Shown: one piece after another, positions 1 through 8,344 of the stretch | Position numbering within the stretch: position 1 is the stretch's first letter | How the letters are laid out: each line of letters begins with the position of its first letter | NCBI GenBank assembly: GCA_025210455.1 | Contig: JAOARQ010000055.1 | Coordinates: 1-64,000, forward strand | DNA length: 64,000 nucleotides | Direction of reading: 5' to 3' | Source of the DNA: Pelagimonas sp. | GTDB lineage: Bacteria; Pseudomonadota; Alphaproteobacteria; Rhodobacterales; Rhodobacteraceae | Notes under the pieces: generated by a model | Seen by the model: only the letters and a program-made list of their open reading frames with translations | Databases searched by the model: none | What the model was told of the DNA's origin: nothing | Made by a program: the position numbers and the translations under genes

Positions 1-62
1 TCAACAAGGGAAAAACGGCGCTAAACCTATCAACTAGCAAAGCCGTAGCGCACACAAAATGG

Positions 63-139
<77 letters not shown>

Positions 140-384
140 AATCAACAAAACATCTGCGTCGCTCTAGTCAAACCTCCACAAGACAGTAAGAGAAACACGT
201 AGCACCGCCTGATATACAGTCGCATGTGAGGGGCCCCCAAAAAAATAAGGCTTCAGGCATCACGAACTCCCAAAACTTGAGTGAGCAGGGAGTAGAAAAG
301 CACCCGTCCGGTTTCCCCGCTCTGACGGCGTGATGGAATGCTTGATAGTGTCGACCATTGGTAGTGGACATCACGGGGCACTCT

Positions 385-816
385 ATGGCGGGCAAGAAGG
401 ATCAGAAGAAGCGGTTTTGGTTGGATGACGAGAAGCGTTCGATCTGTGCTCAGACGCAGGCGTCAGTCGTATCGGTTGCGCAAGCGGCGCGGCGGTATTC
501 GATGAATGCCAATCTGATCCACAAATGGCTACGCGATCCTCGGTTTGCACCTGAAGAAGAAACCGGTGAGGTGCTGGATGTCGCCGAGGTCGAGTTTGTG
601 CCTGTCGAGATTGCGGCTGCCGTGTCAGTACTGTTCCATTCCGATATACGCGTTTCCGCCCCAGCATTTACCGAGCCAGTTTCAGCGCAACGCGTGGACA
701 TCACGCTGTCAGATGGACGGCGGATATTAGTGGAGGGCACGACGGCCTTGTCAGCGGTTCTGGCGTTGGTCGAAGGGCTGATCGCTGTGCCATCAAACAC
801 GCGGGTGTGGCTGGCC
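385..816 (+). pseudogene. IS66-family TnpA reading into truncated TnpB
   Basis: The reading frame from the ATG at 385 begins MAGKKDQKKRFW and carries the helix-turn-helix pattern SVAQAARRYSMNANLIHKWL typical of IS66 accessory protein TnpA (Orf1). It ends in the usual LSDGRRILVEG...LSAVLALVEG block. With no stop it then reads AVPSNTRVWLA, which resembles the amino terminus of IS66 TnpB (Orf2). TnpB homology breaks off at about 816 and the frame continues to 1146 through unrelated sequence. In intact elements tnpA and tnpB are separate genes, so the read-through fusion and truncation mark a dead copy. An in-frame ATG at 358 could be an earlier start. Confidence 0.75.
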
Positions 817-985
817 GACGTTCAGGCCAAGCTCTTTCAACTCTTCGGTCATTCTCGGCCGCCCATAGCTGCCCAGACTGAGACGAGATTGCTCTTTGAT
901 ATGTGCCAGTACGACCTGGTCGATGCCCTGCCTGTGGCTGGCCGGGCGGTTGCGATAAGCGCGAAGTTTGTGAAGCTCAATATTG
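816..985 (-). pseudogene. IS3-family OrfB internal fragment
   Basis: Read on the minus strand, about 50 codons give HKLRAYRNRPASHRQ followed by QVVLAHIKEQSRLSLGSYGR and RMTEELKELGLNVG. This is the HTH_21-type block near the amino terminus of IS3-family OrfB transposases. The DDE catalytic core is absent. Homology stops exactly where the IS66 fragment ends, so one element was probably inserted into or deleted against the other. Confidence 0.7.
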
Positions 986-1228
986 GCGCAGCCTGCAACG
1001 CCTTTTGGGGAAAGAGAGACGGTGGTATTCGAAAGCCCTATAGATGGCCGGAAAAATTTCGAATGCGCAATTGGGGCTGCCACGAAGGCGCCTCCTGTTC
1101 AGCTCGTCGCCGTTCAGCTTCAATTCAGCAGTGTTTAGCTCACTGATGACAGCGTTGGAATGCAGATCACTCTTAACCGTGCGCGGACTGCAAGCCACCA
1201 AAGCACAATCAAAAGCCATCAGACAAAA
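986..1228. other. intergenic remainder next to IS scar
   Basis: An 80-codon minus-strand frame (977-1219) crosses this stretch but resembles nothing I recognise, and no ribosome site supports it. It may be degraded mobile-element DNA. No promoter or RNA gene was identified. Confidence 0.4.
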
Positions 1229-1258
1229 TCAAAAGCCGCCCCATAAAAGGGCGGCTTT
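1229..1258 (-). terminator. rho-independent terminator of pheT
   Basis: On the minus strand, arms GCCGCCC and GGGCGGC (1235-1241 and 1249-1255) flank a 7-base loop and are followed by TTTTGATTTT. It lies about 20 bp after the pheT stop codon. Confidence 0.85.
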
Positions 1259-1278
1259 GGCAGGCTCAGACCTAGCTT

Positions 1279-3678
1279 TTAACCGCGCAGCGTGCCGCCG
1301 GTCGCTTTTTGCACCTTTTCGACGATCTTTGCTGAAACAGCTTCGATATCTTTTTCTTTCAGCGTTTTGTCTTTCGGCTGCATGCGCACCGTGATTGCCA
1401 AAGACTTTTTATCCTCGCCTAGAGAACCGCCTATGAACTCATCGAAAACGCGTACGTCTTCGATAAGGTTCTTGTCGGCCCCTGCGGCTGCGTTCACCAA
1501 AGTCAGGGCTTCGACAGAGCTATCAAGGACAAAGGCAAAGTCACGTTCGACGGCCTGCAGATCATTCAGCTGAAGCGCAGGGCGCGTAGCACCGGATTTG
1601 CGCGGCATCGGGATTTCACCGGGCCAAAGGGTAAAGGCAACGGCTGGGCCTTTAACATCCATTGCAGCCAGTACCTTGGGGTGTAGTTCGCCAAATACGC
1701 CCAAGACCTTTTTCGGACCCAGGCAGATTTTGCCGTGGCGGCCCGGGTGCCACCAACTGTCTGCGCCGCGCAGGATCTGAACCTTGGCGGGCGCACCCAT
1801 GGCGGCGAGAATCGCTTCGGCATCTGCTTTTGCGTCATAGACATCCACCGGGCGCGATGCGCCGTGAACGTCTTTGGGGCCAGTGCGCCCAATCAGCAGG
1901 CCTGAAATCTGCATGTTCTGTTCGCCGGGCTCGCCACCGTGAAAGGCATGGCCGAGTTCGAACAGGGCAAAATCCGTATGTCCACGGGCCTGATTGCGTG
2001 CGGCCGCTTGCAGCAGGCTTGGCAGGACTGACGGGCGCATATGGCTCATTTCTGAGGAAATCGGGTTGGCCAGCATGGTGGCATTGGTGCCGCCGCCGAA
2101 CAGTTCAGCTGATTTCTGGTCGATAAAGCTGTAGGTCACGCATTCATTGTAACCAATTGCAGCCGCAGTCCGGCGGGCCTGCTGTTCGCGCTTTTGCATG
2201 GGGGAAAGCACCGGTTTGGTGATCCCGTTATGGGCCGCTGGCAGAGGCTTGCCTTGTAGTTTGGTCAGCGATGCGATGCGGGCAACCTCTTCGACCAGAT
2301 CAGCTTCGCCCTGTACGTCCTGACGCCAGGAGGGCACATAGGCCATATCGCCATCCATGCGGAAGCCAAGCGAAGTCAGCGTCTGGCGTTGTTCCGCTTC
2401 GGGAATTTCCATGCCCACCAGCGATACGACACGCTGTGCATCCAGCTTATAGGCGCGGGTGGTGTCAGGCACTGCACCGGCAATTGTAATATCAGAGGCT
2501 TCACCGCCGCATAGATCAATGATCATCTGCGCCGCGTCTTCAAGCGCCTGCATATTATAGGCGGGATCAATGCCGCGTTCGTTGCGATACCGCGCGTCTG
2601 AATTGATTTTGAGCGCGCGACCGGCATAGGCGATCTGCACCCGATCCCAGATCGCCGCTTCCAGAAACACTGTGTTGGTTTCTTCGGTGCAGCCCGTGGA
2701 CAGGCCGCCCATGACGCCGCCAATGGATTCAACGCCATTGTCGTCAGAAATCACCACCTGACCGCCAGAGAAGGTGTAGGTCTTTTCATCCAGACCCACC
2801 AATTCATCACCGGCTTTTGCGCGATGGATTCGCAGATTGCCTGCAACCTTATCAGCGTCAAAGACGTGAAGCGGGCGGTTGCGATCAAAAGTGAAATAGT
2901 TGGTCACATCAACCAGCGCAGAAATCGGGCGCAGGCCAATCGCCAGAAGGCGATCTTGCAGCCATTGCGGGCTTGGGCCGTTTTTCACCCCTTTGATCAC
3001 GCGGCCTGCAAAGACCTCGCAGCCGTCTGTCTTGCTGTCGTCGTCGATTGTGACGCTGATCGGGCAGGGGAAGGTGCCAGCGACGCTTTCTTCTTTCAGC
3101 GGTTTCAGGGTGCCCAGACCGCGCGCAGCCAGATCGCGCGCGATGCCATGGATGCCCAAAGCGTCCTGACGGTTTGGAGTGATCGCAATCTCGATCATTG
3201 GGTCAACTTTGGCAGGGTCGTTTTGCGCCAGCCAATCAACGAATTTCTGGCCCACCTCACCAGAGGGCAGTTCGATGATGCCGTCGTGGTCTTCGCCCAA
3301 TTCCAATTCGCGCATAGAGGCCATCATGCCGTGGCTTTCTACGCCGCGAATGTTGCCGACACTCAGCGTGATATCCAGACCGGGCACATAGTCGCCGGGT
3401 TTCGCCAGAACAACGGTGATGCCTTCGCGCGCATTGGGGGCGCCGCAGACGATCTGCTTTTCACCCTCATCGGTCGCAACTTTACACACCCTCAGGCGAT
3501 CTGCGTCGGGGTGCTGTTCAGCGTGAACCACTTTGGCGATGGTGAATGTGGCCAGCGCCTTTGCAGGGTCAACAACCTCTTCGACTTCCAGCCCAAGATC
3601 CGTCAGCGCAGCGTCGATTTCGTCAACCGATGCCTCGGTGTCCAAGTGGTCTTTCAGCCAGGAAAGAGTAAATTTCAT
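1279..3678 (-). CDS. pheT: phenylalanine--tRNA ligase subunit beta
   Basis: This is the 799-residue beta subunit of the alpha2-beta2 phenylalanyl-tRNA synthetase, which charges tRNA-Phe in the cytoplasm. It starts MKFTLSWLKDHLDTEASVDEI. An EMAP/tRNA-binding fold follows at about residues 40-150, then the B3/B4 editing region, B5, the catalytic-like core, and a C-terminal FDX-ACB anticodon-binding domain ending VEKVQKATGGTLRG. Length is normal for the family. The partner pheS is not adjacent: the gene upstream on the same strand is a VOC protein. The gene ends in a strong terminator. Confidence 0.97.
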   Translation of the reverse strand: MKFTLSWLKDHLDTEASVDEIDAALTDLGLEVEEVVDPAKALATFTIAKVVHAEQHPDADRLRVCKVATDEGEKQIVCGAPNAREGITVVLAKPGDYVPGLDITLSVGNIRGVESHGMMASMRELELGEDHDGIIELPSGEVGQKFVDWLAQNDPAKVDPMIEIAITPNRQDALGIHGIARDLAARGLGTLKPLKEESVAGTFPCPISVTIDDDSKTDGCEVFAGRVIKGVKNGPSPQWLQDRLLAIGLRPISALVDVTNYFTFDRNRPLHVFDADKVAGNLRIHRAKAGDELVGLDEKTYTFSGGQVVISDDNGVESIGGVMGGLSTGCTEETNTVFLEAAIWDRVQIAYAGRALKINSDARYRNERGIDPAYNMQALEDAAQMIIDLCGGEASDITIAGAVPDTTRAYKLDAQRVVSLVGMEIPEAEQRQTLTSLGFRMDGDMAYVPSWRQDVQGEADLVEEVARIASLTKLQGKPLPAAHNGITKPVLSPMQKREQQARRTAAAIGYNECVTYSFIDQKSAELFGGGTNATMLANPISSEMSHMRPSVLPSLLQAAARNQARGHTDFALFELGHAFHGGEPGEQNMQISGLLIGRTGPKDVHGASRPVDVYDAKADAEAILAAMGAPAKVQILRGADSWWHPGRHGKICLGPKKVLGVFGELHPKVLAAMDVKGPAVAFTLWPGEIPMPRKSGATRPALQLNDLQAVERDFAFVLDSSVEALTLVNAAAGADKNLIEDVRVFDEFIGGSLGEDKKSLAITVRMQPKDKTLKEKDIEAVSAKIVEKVQKATGGTLRG

Positions 3679-3795
3679 GAGCCCACGCCCCGGTTTTTCG
3701 TATCAATCGCGATGTCCTTACCGGATCAGCCAAGGCGTGAAAAGGGTGGGCTGGTGTTTCAGGGCAAACAGTCAGGGTTTAAACGCTGGAGTTGA

Positions 3796-4212
3796 TCAAT
3801 CGTCACGTCCGGGTTCTGCTGGATTGGCAGAAAAAAGCGCGATCTTGTTGCCCTGAGGATCACGTAAATACCCCACATAAAAGCGCGGGCCATAGGCGGC
3901 GCGAAAACCGGGCAGCCCCTCATCGCGGCGCCCGCTTGCCAGCGCGGCGGCGTGCAAATCGCTCACCTGCTGTTGTGTCTGTGCCTCAAAGGCGACCATG
4001 CTGCCATTCCCCGCAGAGGCAGGCCGCCCGTCAAAGGTGGGTTTGACGTAGAAATCAGGGGAGATAGGTGTCTCGCCCTCTGGCACGGGCAGTGCGAAAC
4101 TCAGACCCTCTGGCCCTTCGCTTAGCCCATATCCCAGCGCAGGCAGGAAAGCGCAATAAAAGCGCTTTGCCTTGGCGATATCATCGGCTCCGACGGTGAC
4201 ATAGGCGATCAT
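3796..4212 (-). CDS. VOC (glyoxalase/bleomycin-resistance fold) protein
   Basis: A 138-residue protein starting MIAYVTVGADDIAKAKRFY, the usual opening of vicinal-oxygen-chelate proteins. It ends in the FYVGYLRDPQGNKIALF block, which supplies the metal-binding glutamate region in related enzymes, although here the last position is not an obvious Glu. The true substrate cannot be told. I chose the ATG at 4212 because the fold begins there; a frame extension to 4263 adds unrelated residues. It lies 117 bp upstream of pheT on the same strand. It could be a glyoxalase-like enzyme or a non-enzymatic member. Confidence 0.8.
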   Translation of the reverse strand: MIAYVTVGADDIAKAKRFYCAFLPALGYGLSEGPEGLSFALPVPEGETPISPDFYVKPTFDGRPASAGNGSMVAFEAQTQQQVSDLHAAALASGRRDEGLPGFRAAYGPRFYVGYLRDPQGNKIALFSANPAEPGRDD

Positions 4213-4267
4213 GGGGTGGTCCCCGCATTGGATGTGCGCCGGGTTGACCGGCGCAGGAATCACCCTA

Positions 4268-4603
4268 TCAGGCGGTCATTTCGTCGTAAATCTCAAGCGC
4301 TTTGCCCGCATACATCAGGCCGGGGCCACCCGCCATCTGGATACTGGTTGCCAGCACGTCAGAGATTTCTTCGCGGGTCGCGCCAAGACGCACCAAAGCT
4401 TCCATATGGGACAGCATGCAGGGTTCGCAACGTGTGGCCACGGCGATCCCCAAAGCGACATATTCTTTTTCCTTGAAAGACAGCGCGCTGTCTTGCTTGA
4501 CGGTTTTGCCAAGGTCGACAAAAGCTTTGAAAGTGTCGGGCACAGCTTTGTTCAGGCTGCGCAACTGGGTTTTGGTTTCTTTAAGTTTGTCGGTCCAGCC
4601 CAT
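4268..4603 (-). CDS. carboxymuconolactone decarboxylase / AhpD-like protein
   Basis: A 111-residue all-helical protein. The segment ALGIAVATRCEPCMLSH carries the CxxC(x3)H motif of AhpD-type peroxidase-like members of the carboxymuconolactone decarboxylase family. Such proteins use the cysteine pair in alkylhydroperoxide or redox chemistry. The ATG at 4603 is preceded by GAGGAC at good spacing, which favours it over an in-frame ATG 60 bases upstream. It sits between the VOC gene (55 bp downstream) and the PhyH-type gene, all on the minus strand. The exact substrate is unknown. Confidence 0.88.
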   Translation of the reverse strand: MGWTDKLKETKTQLRSLNKAVPDTFKAFVDLGKTVKQDSALSFKEKEYVALGIAVATRCEPCMLSHMEALVRLGATREEISDVLATSIQMAGGPGLMYAGKALEIYDEMTA

Positions 4604-4715
4604 GGTGTCCTCGCGTGGTGTGAAACTGCACCCTGGTTGACCATGGATTTTGTGCCAGGACATTGATCAAGATCATGATTTTTGAATATGATCAATGTCC
4701 CAGCCTTTTGTGGAT

Positions 4716-5510
4716 TTAGCGTTTGTAGATCACCGGGAACCAATCCTGACGCAGGACCTGACCGGGCACCATGTCATGCCCCGGAAATGGCGGAGAAGTC
4801 CGCCCAGGGCGTTCCACATAGCGTGCGTCATCCCCTAGCAGGCGCAGCGAAAAGGCTCGGCGGCGCTGATCGGTGCTGTTGCCACGTGCGCCATGCAGGA
4901 TGTCATAGTTGAACGCTACGGCATCGCCCGGTTCCATCGGGAATTCAACGACGGTCATGCCTTCGGCGTCTGGATCTGGCACGGGCATATAGGTGTCGTC
5001 ATCCGGGTAAAAGTTGGTTTCGGCCAGCCAACGCGTTGGCAGAACGGGTTTTTCCCAAAGATGGCTGCCGGCAACGCAGCGCAGGCTGGCCTGTGTCACG
5101 GTATCCATGGGCGACCAGAAGCTTACATTCTGCTTGCCCTGCACAAAATAATAGGGGCCATCCTGATGCCACGGTGTTGGTTTTGAGGTGCCCGGTTCTT
5201 TCACCAGCACGTGGTCGTGGAACACCTGAACCTGCTGCGATTGCATCAGATCTGCCGCTACCTCAGCCGCGGGCGAGCTGCGGATCACATGCTCAAATTC
5301 GGGGATGCGCGTCCAGTTGCAATAGTCATCAAAGAACCGCCCGCCTTCGCCTTCTTTCAGGTTTTCCGCGGCATAGGGGCCGGGGTTTTCCATGTTGTAT
5401 TCGATCCCTTTGCGGATCTCGTCCACATGATCTTTGAACAGCTCTTTGATCAAAACAACGCCGTCGCGCTGATAGGTGTCAATGTCGGCCTGGGTTAGTA
5501 GCTTGTGCAT
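4716..5510 (-). CDS. phytanoyl-CoA dioxygenase family protein
   Basis: A 264-residue Fe(II)/2-oxoglutarate-dependent oxygenase of the PhyH family. The iron ligands are visible as PWHQDGPYYF (His and Asp) in the middle and ILHGARGNS (distal His) near the C terminus. A later Arg in RRRAFSLRLLGDD would bind 2-oxoglutarate. The ATG at 5510 follows AGGAGGA at ideal spacing; upstream in-frame codons are not supported. It is divergent from a LysR-type regulator across 82 bp, the classical layout for a regulated target. The substrate is unknown. Confidence 0.88.
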   Translation of the reverse strand: MHKLLTQADIDTYQRDGVVLIKELFKDHVDEIRKGIEYNMENPGPYAAENLKEGEGGRFFDDYCNWTRIPEFEHVIRSSPAAEVAADLMQSQQVQVFHDHVLVKEPGTSKPTPWHQDGPYYFVQGKQNVSFWSPMDTVTQASLRCVAGSHLWEKPVLPTRWLAETNFYPDDDTYMPVPDPDAEGMTVVEFPMEPGDAVAFNYDILHGARGNSTDQRRRAFSLRLLGDDARYVERPGRTSPPFPGHDMVPGQVLRQDWFPVIYKR

Positions 5511-5557
5511 CGCGTCCTCCTGTTGCTGCGGCGACTGTAGGGCGCGCGCCTTTTGGG

Positions 5558-5570
5558 TTCCAATATGGAA
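5558..5570. promoter_or_regulatory. candidate LysR-type operator (T-N11-A palindrome)
   Basis: TTCCAATATGGAA has TTCCA/TGGAA arms and fits the T-N11-A consensus of LysR-type regulators. It is centred in the 82-bp gap between the PhyH-type gene and the divergent LysR gene, 48 bp from one start codon and 23 bp from the other. Confidence 0.55.
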
Positions 5571-5592
5571 TTTGCATGTCATAAATAGATAC

Positions 5593-6471
5593 ATGCTATA
5601 TATTTCTCTACGCCAGTATGAATATCTTGTTGCTGTGGCTGAGGTGAAAAGTCTGACGCTGGCTGCGCAGAAACTGAATATCTCGCAACCCTCGCTTTCA
5701 GTTGCTTTGGCCAAGGTTGAGAGCGCTCTGGGCGAGGTTCTGTTTGATCGGCGTAAAGGCGCGAACCTAGAGGTTACGCCGTTTGGTCACCGGTTTGTTG
5801 CGCAGGCCAATGCTTTGCTGGACATGGCGAAAGAGCTTGAAACCAGCGCGCATTCAGAACGCCCCTTTGTGATCGCCTGTTTTGAGGATATCGCCCCTTG
5901 GTATTTGGCGCAGGTGCTGGCGGCGCTGCGTGACGCCTTTCCGGACAAGGTCTTTGAGGGGCGAGAAGGGCGGTTTTCGCAGCTCGCAACTGATCTGGCA
6001 GAAGGGCGCGTAGATATAGCTATGACCTATGACGTAGGTCTGGATGATCGGTTTGAAAGGCGTCTTTTGCAGCGCATTTCACCGGTGGCGTTTGTGCCCT
6101 GTGATCACCCCTTGGCGCAGTCGAAAACCGTTGAGTTATCGCAGATTGCCTCCCATCCGGTTATTTTGTCCAGCGAAGAGCTGTCAGAAGGCTATGTGCG
6201 CACCCTGTTTGATGACATGAATCTGCAGCCCAAAGTGGTGCATCGCACCGCCTCGCTTGAGATGATGCGGTCATTGGCGGCACATGGGGAAGGGATCGGG
6301 ATCAGCTATTCCCGCCCGCCTGGGAACATCAGCTATGATGGTAAATCCTTGTCCACTATAACGATTTCGACACCGCAGGCTGTGGCAGATGTTGTTCTGA
6401 CCTGGTCGCATCTGCGCGCGCCAGAAGCGCAGTTTGATCAGATCGTCAGTGTCATCAGGCAAACATTGTAA
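5593..6471 (+). CDS. LysR family transcriptional regulator
   Basis: A 292-residue regulator. The winged helix-turn-helix occupies the first 60 residues (LRQYEYLVAVAEVKSLTLAA then QPSLSVALAKVESALG). It is followed by a periplasmic-binding-protein-like effector domain (PVAFVPCDHPLAQ, AHGEGIGISY). I chose the ATG at 5593 because the DNA-binding domain begins there, although no good ribosome site precedes it. It is divergent from the PhyH oxygenase gene, which it probably controls, with a candidate operator between them. The inducer is unknown. The gene ends in a bidirectional hairpin. Confidence 0.92.
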   Translation: MLYISLRQYEYLVAVAEVKSLTLAAQKLNISQPSLSVALAKVESALGEVLFDRRKGANLEVTPFGHRFVAQANALLDMAKELETSAHSERPFVIACFEDIAPWYLAQVLAALRDAFPDKVFEGREGRFSQLATDLAEGRVDIAMTYDVGLDDRFERRLLQRISPVAFVPCDHPLAQSKTVELSQIASHPVILSSEELSEGYVRTLFDDMNLQPKVVHRTASLEMMRSLAAHGEGIGISYSRPPGNISYDGKSLSTITISTPQAVADVVLTWSHLRAPEAQFDQIVSVIRQTL

Positions 6472-6496
6472 AAGCCCGCCACTGAGGGCGGGCTTT
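6471..6496. terminator. bidirectional terminator between LysR gene and mcd
   Basis: AAAGCCCGCC and GGCGGGCTTT arms (7-bp GC core, A/T flanks) surround a 6-base loop between two convergent genes, so it can serve both. Confidence 0.85.
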
Positions 6497-6517
6497 GGAA
6501 AGGTCGTTAGGCGATGA

Positions 6518-8197
6518 TCAGGCCAGCAGGCGGCGTGCGATCACCTGCGCCTGAATTTCGCCAGCGCCCTCAAAGATGTTCAGGATACGGGCATCACACA
6601 GAATGCGCGACACGGTGTATTCCAGCGCAAAGCCGTTGCCACCGTGGATCTGCAGCGCATTGTCCGCTGCCGCCCAGGCCACACGTGCGCCCAGAAGTTT
6701 CGCCATACCTGCCTCAAGATCGCAGCGATGACCGTGATCTTTTTCCCAGGCCGAGAAATAAGTCAGCTGGCGTGCCACCATGATTTCCACCGCCATCATC
6801 GCCAGTTTCGATGAGACGCGCGGGAAGGCGATCAGGGATTTGCCAAACTGCTTGCGATCCTGAGCATATTTCATGCCAACATCCAGCGCGGACTGAGCCA
6901 CACCGATAGCGCGGGCGGCGGTCTGAATGCGCGCGGATTCAAAGGTTTCCATCAGCTGCTTGAAACCTTTGCCGGTTTCGCCCCCCAGCAGGTTTTCCCC
7001 TTTGACGTGGAAGTTGTCAAAACCCAGCTCGTATTCCTTCATGCCGCGATAGCCCAGCACCTCGATTTCACCGCCGGTCATACCCTCGGTGGGGAAGGGG
7101 GCTTCGTCTGTGCCGGGGGTCTTTTCCGCCAGGAACATAGACAGGCCTTTGTAGTCGCTGGTATCTGGCTCGGTCCGTGCCAGCAGGGTCATGACATGGG
7201 TGCGGGCGGCGTGGGTGATCCAGGTCTTGTTGCCGGTGACTTTCCAGTCACCGTTTTCATCCTGAACTGCGCGGGTGCGCAGGCTGCCCAGATCTGAACC
7301 GGTGTTGGGTTCAGTAAAGACGGCGGTCGGCAGTTTTTCACCCGACGCCAGCGCAGGCAGCCACTTTTGTTTCTGCTCTTCGGTGCCGCCAGCAATGATC
7401 AGCTCAGCCGCGATTTCGGAACGGGTGCCCAGCGAACCTACACCGATGTAAGCGCGCGAAAGTTCCTCGGATACCACGCACATCGATGCCTTGGACAGAC
7501 CCAAACCACCGTATTCTTCGGGGATGGTCAGGCCAAAGACACCCATTTCGGCCAGCTCATCGATGATTTCCATCGGGATGAGTTCGTCTTTCAGGTGCCA
7601 TTCATGGGCATTGGGTTCCACGCGATCCACCGCATAGCGACGGAACTGTTCGCGGATCATTTCCAGTTCTTCGTCCAGACCGGTGCCGCCCACAGTGATA
7701 TTGGCAGATTGCTCTTCCATCAGTTCAACCAGACGGGTGCGCGCGTTCTGGGTGTTGGCACTGATGATCAGCGTTGTGATTTCCGCGGTTTCAAGAGCCG
7801 ACGCATCAGTGACACCCAGATCATGCAGGCGCACAACCTCGCCCTGATTCATGGCGATGCCGCCTTTGATCTGTGCCAGATATTCGCCAAAGGCGATCTG
7901 GTGGATCAGCTGTTCCACTTCGCCAAAAGTCCCGGCTTCAACCATGCGGTTGGCCCAGTTTTGCATCTGACGCAGTGATTCGAGATAGGTCGCCAACCAG
8001 GCCACGCCATGTGTTGCGGTCTGATTGGCTTCAACAGCGCGCGATGACACCCGGCCATCAGTGCTGACCAGATCGCGCACTGCACTGCGTGCGGCTTCAA
8101 AGATCGCTTCAACAGGGGCAATCGCTGCGCCAGTCAGAGCCAGAAGATCGGGCAGGATCACATCCTGCGCCCCTACGTTTTGTCCATCATGCGCCAT
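6518..8197 (-). CDS. mcd: (2S)-methylsuccinyl-CoA dehydrogenase
   Basis: A 559-residue acyl-CoA dehydrogenase with an N-terminal extension of about 165 residues before the standard ACAD fold. This extended size is characteristic of methylsuccinyl-CoA dehydrogenase of the ethylmalonyl-CoA pathway, which oxidises (2S)-methylsuccinyl-CoA to mesaconyl-CoA. The flavin and substrate segments are present: PTAVFTEPNTGSDLGSLRTR, WITHAARTHVM, DRKQFGKSLIAF and ALQIHGGNGF. The ATG at 8197 is preceded by AAAGGAGT. The identification is by architecture and resemblance; another extended ACAD is possible. It implies acetyl-CoA assimilation without isocitrate lyase. The gene is convergent with the LysR gene. 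Confidence 0.85.
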   Translation of the reverse strand: MAHDGQNVGAQDVILPDLLALTGAAIAPVEAIFEAARSAVRDLVSTDGRVSSRAVEANQTATHGVAWLATYLESLRQMQNWANRMVEAGTFGEVEQLIHQIAFGEYLAQIKGGIAMNQGEVVRLHDLGVTDASALETAEITTLIISANTQNARTRLVELMEEQSANITVGGTGLDEELEMIREQFRRYAVDRVEPNAHEWHLKDELIPMEIIDELAEMGVFGLTIPEEYGGLGLSKASMCVVSEELSRAYIGVGSLGTRSEIAAELIIAGGTEEQKQKWLPALASGEKLPTAVFTEPNTGSDLGSLRTRAVQDENGDWKVTGNKTWITHAARTHVMTLLARTEPDTSDYKGLSMFLAEKTPGTDEAPFPTEGMTGGEIEVLGYRGMKEYELGFDNFHVKGENLLGGETGKGFKQLMETFESARIQTAARAIGVAQSALDVGMKYAQDRKQFGKSLIAFPRVSSKLAMMAVEIMVARQLTYFSAWEKDHGHRCDLEAGMAKLLGARVAWAAADNALQIHGGNGFALEYTVSRILCDARILNIFEGAGEIQAQVIARRLLA

Positions 8198-8344
8198 CAG
8201 ACGACTCCTTTAAGCTTTGCCCAGAGTCCTAGCTATTATGCAGGTGCAGCGCAACAAAATACCAATAGGGCGCGACGTTTCGTTACGAAAATTGCGTCAT
8301 CAATTTTTGCGTTGCAGCGAGAAAATCTGTGCTACGCAGCATTT

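Larger units (their letters stand above)
358..985. mobile_element. composite scar of two broken insertion sequences
   Basis: An IS66-family tnpA reading on the plus strand runs into the first residues of tnpB and stops matching at about 816. From the same point, in the opposite direction, the minus strand encodes an internal fragment of an IS3-family orfB. No terminal inverted repeats, target duplications or intact transposase were found, so this is a relic. It lies about 220 bp downstream of the initiator tRNA. Confidence 0.7.

Noticed and set aside
2824-3795. 323-codon plus-strand frame opposite pheT
   Set aside because: Antisense shadow of a well-conserved gene; no recognisable domain.
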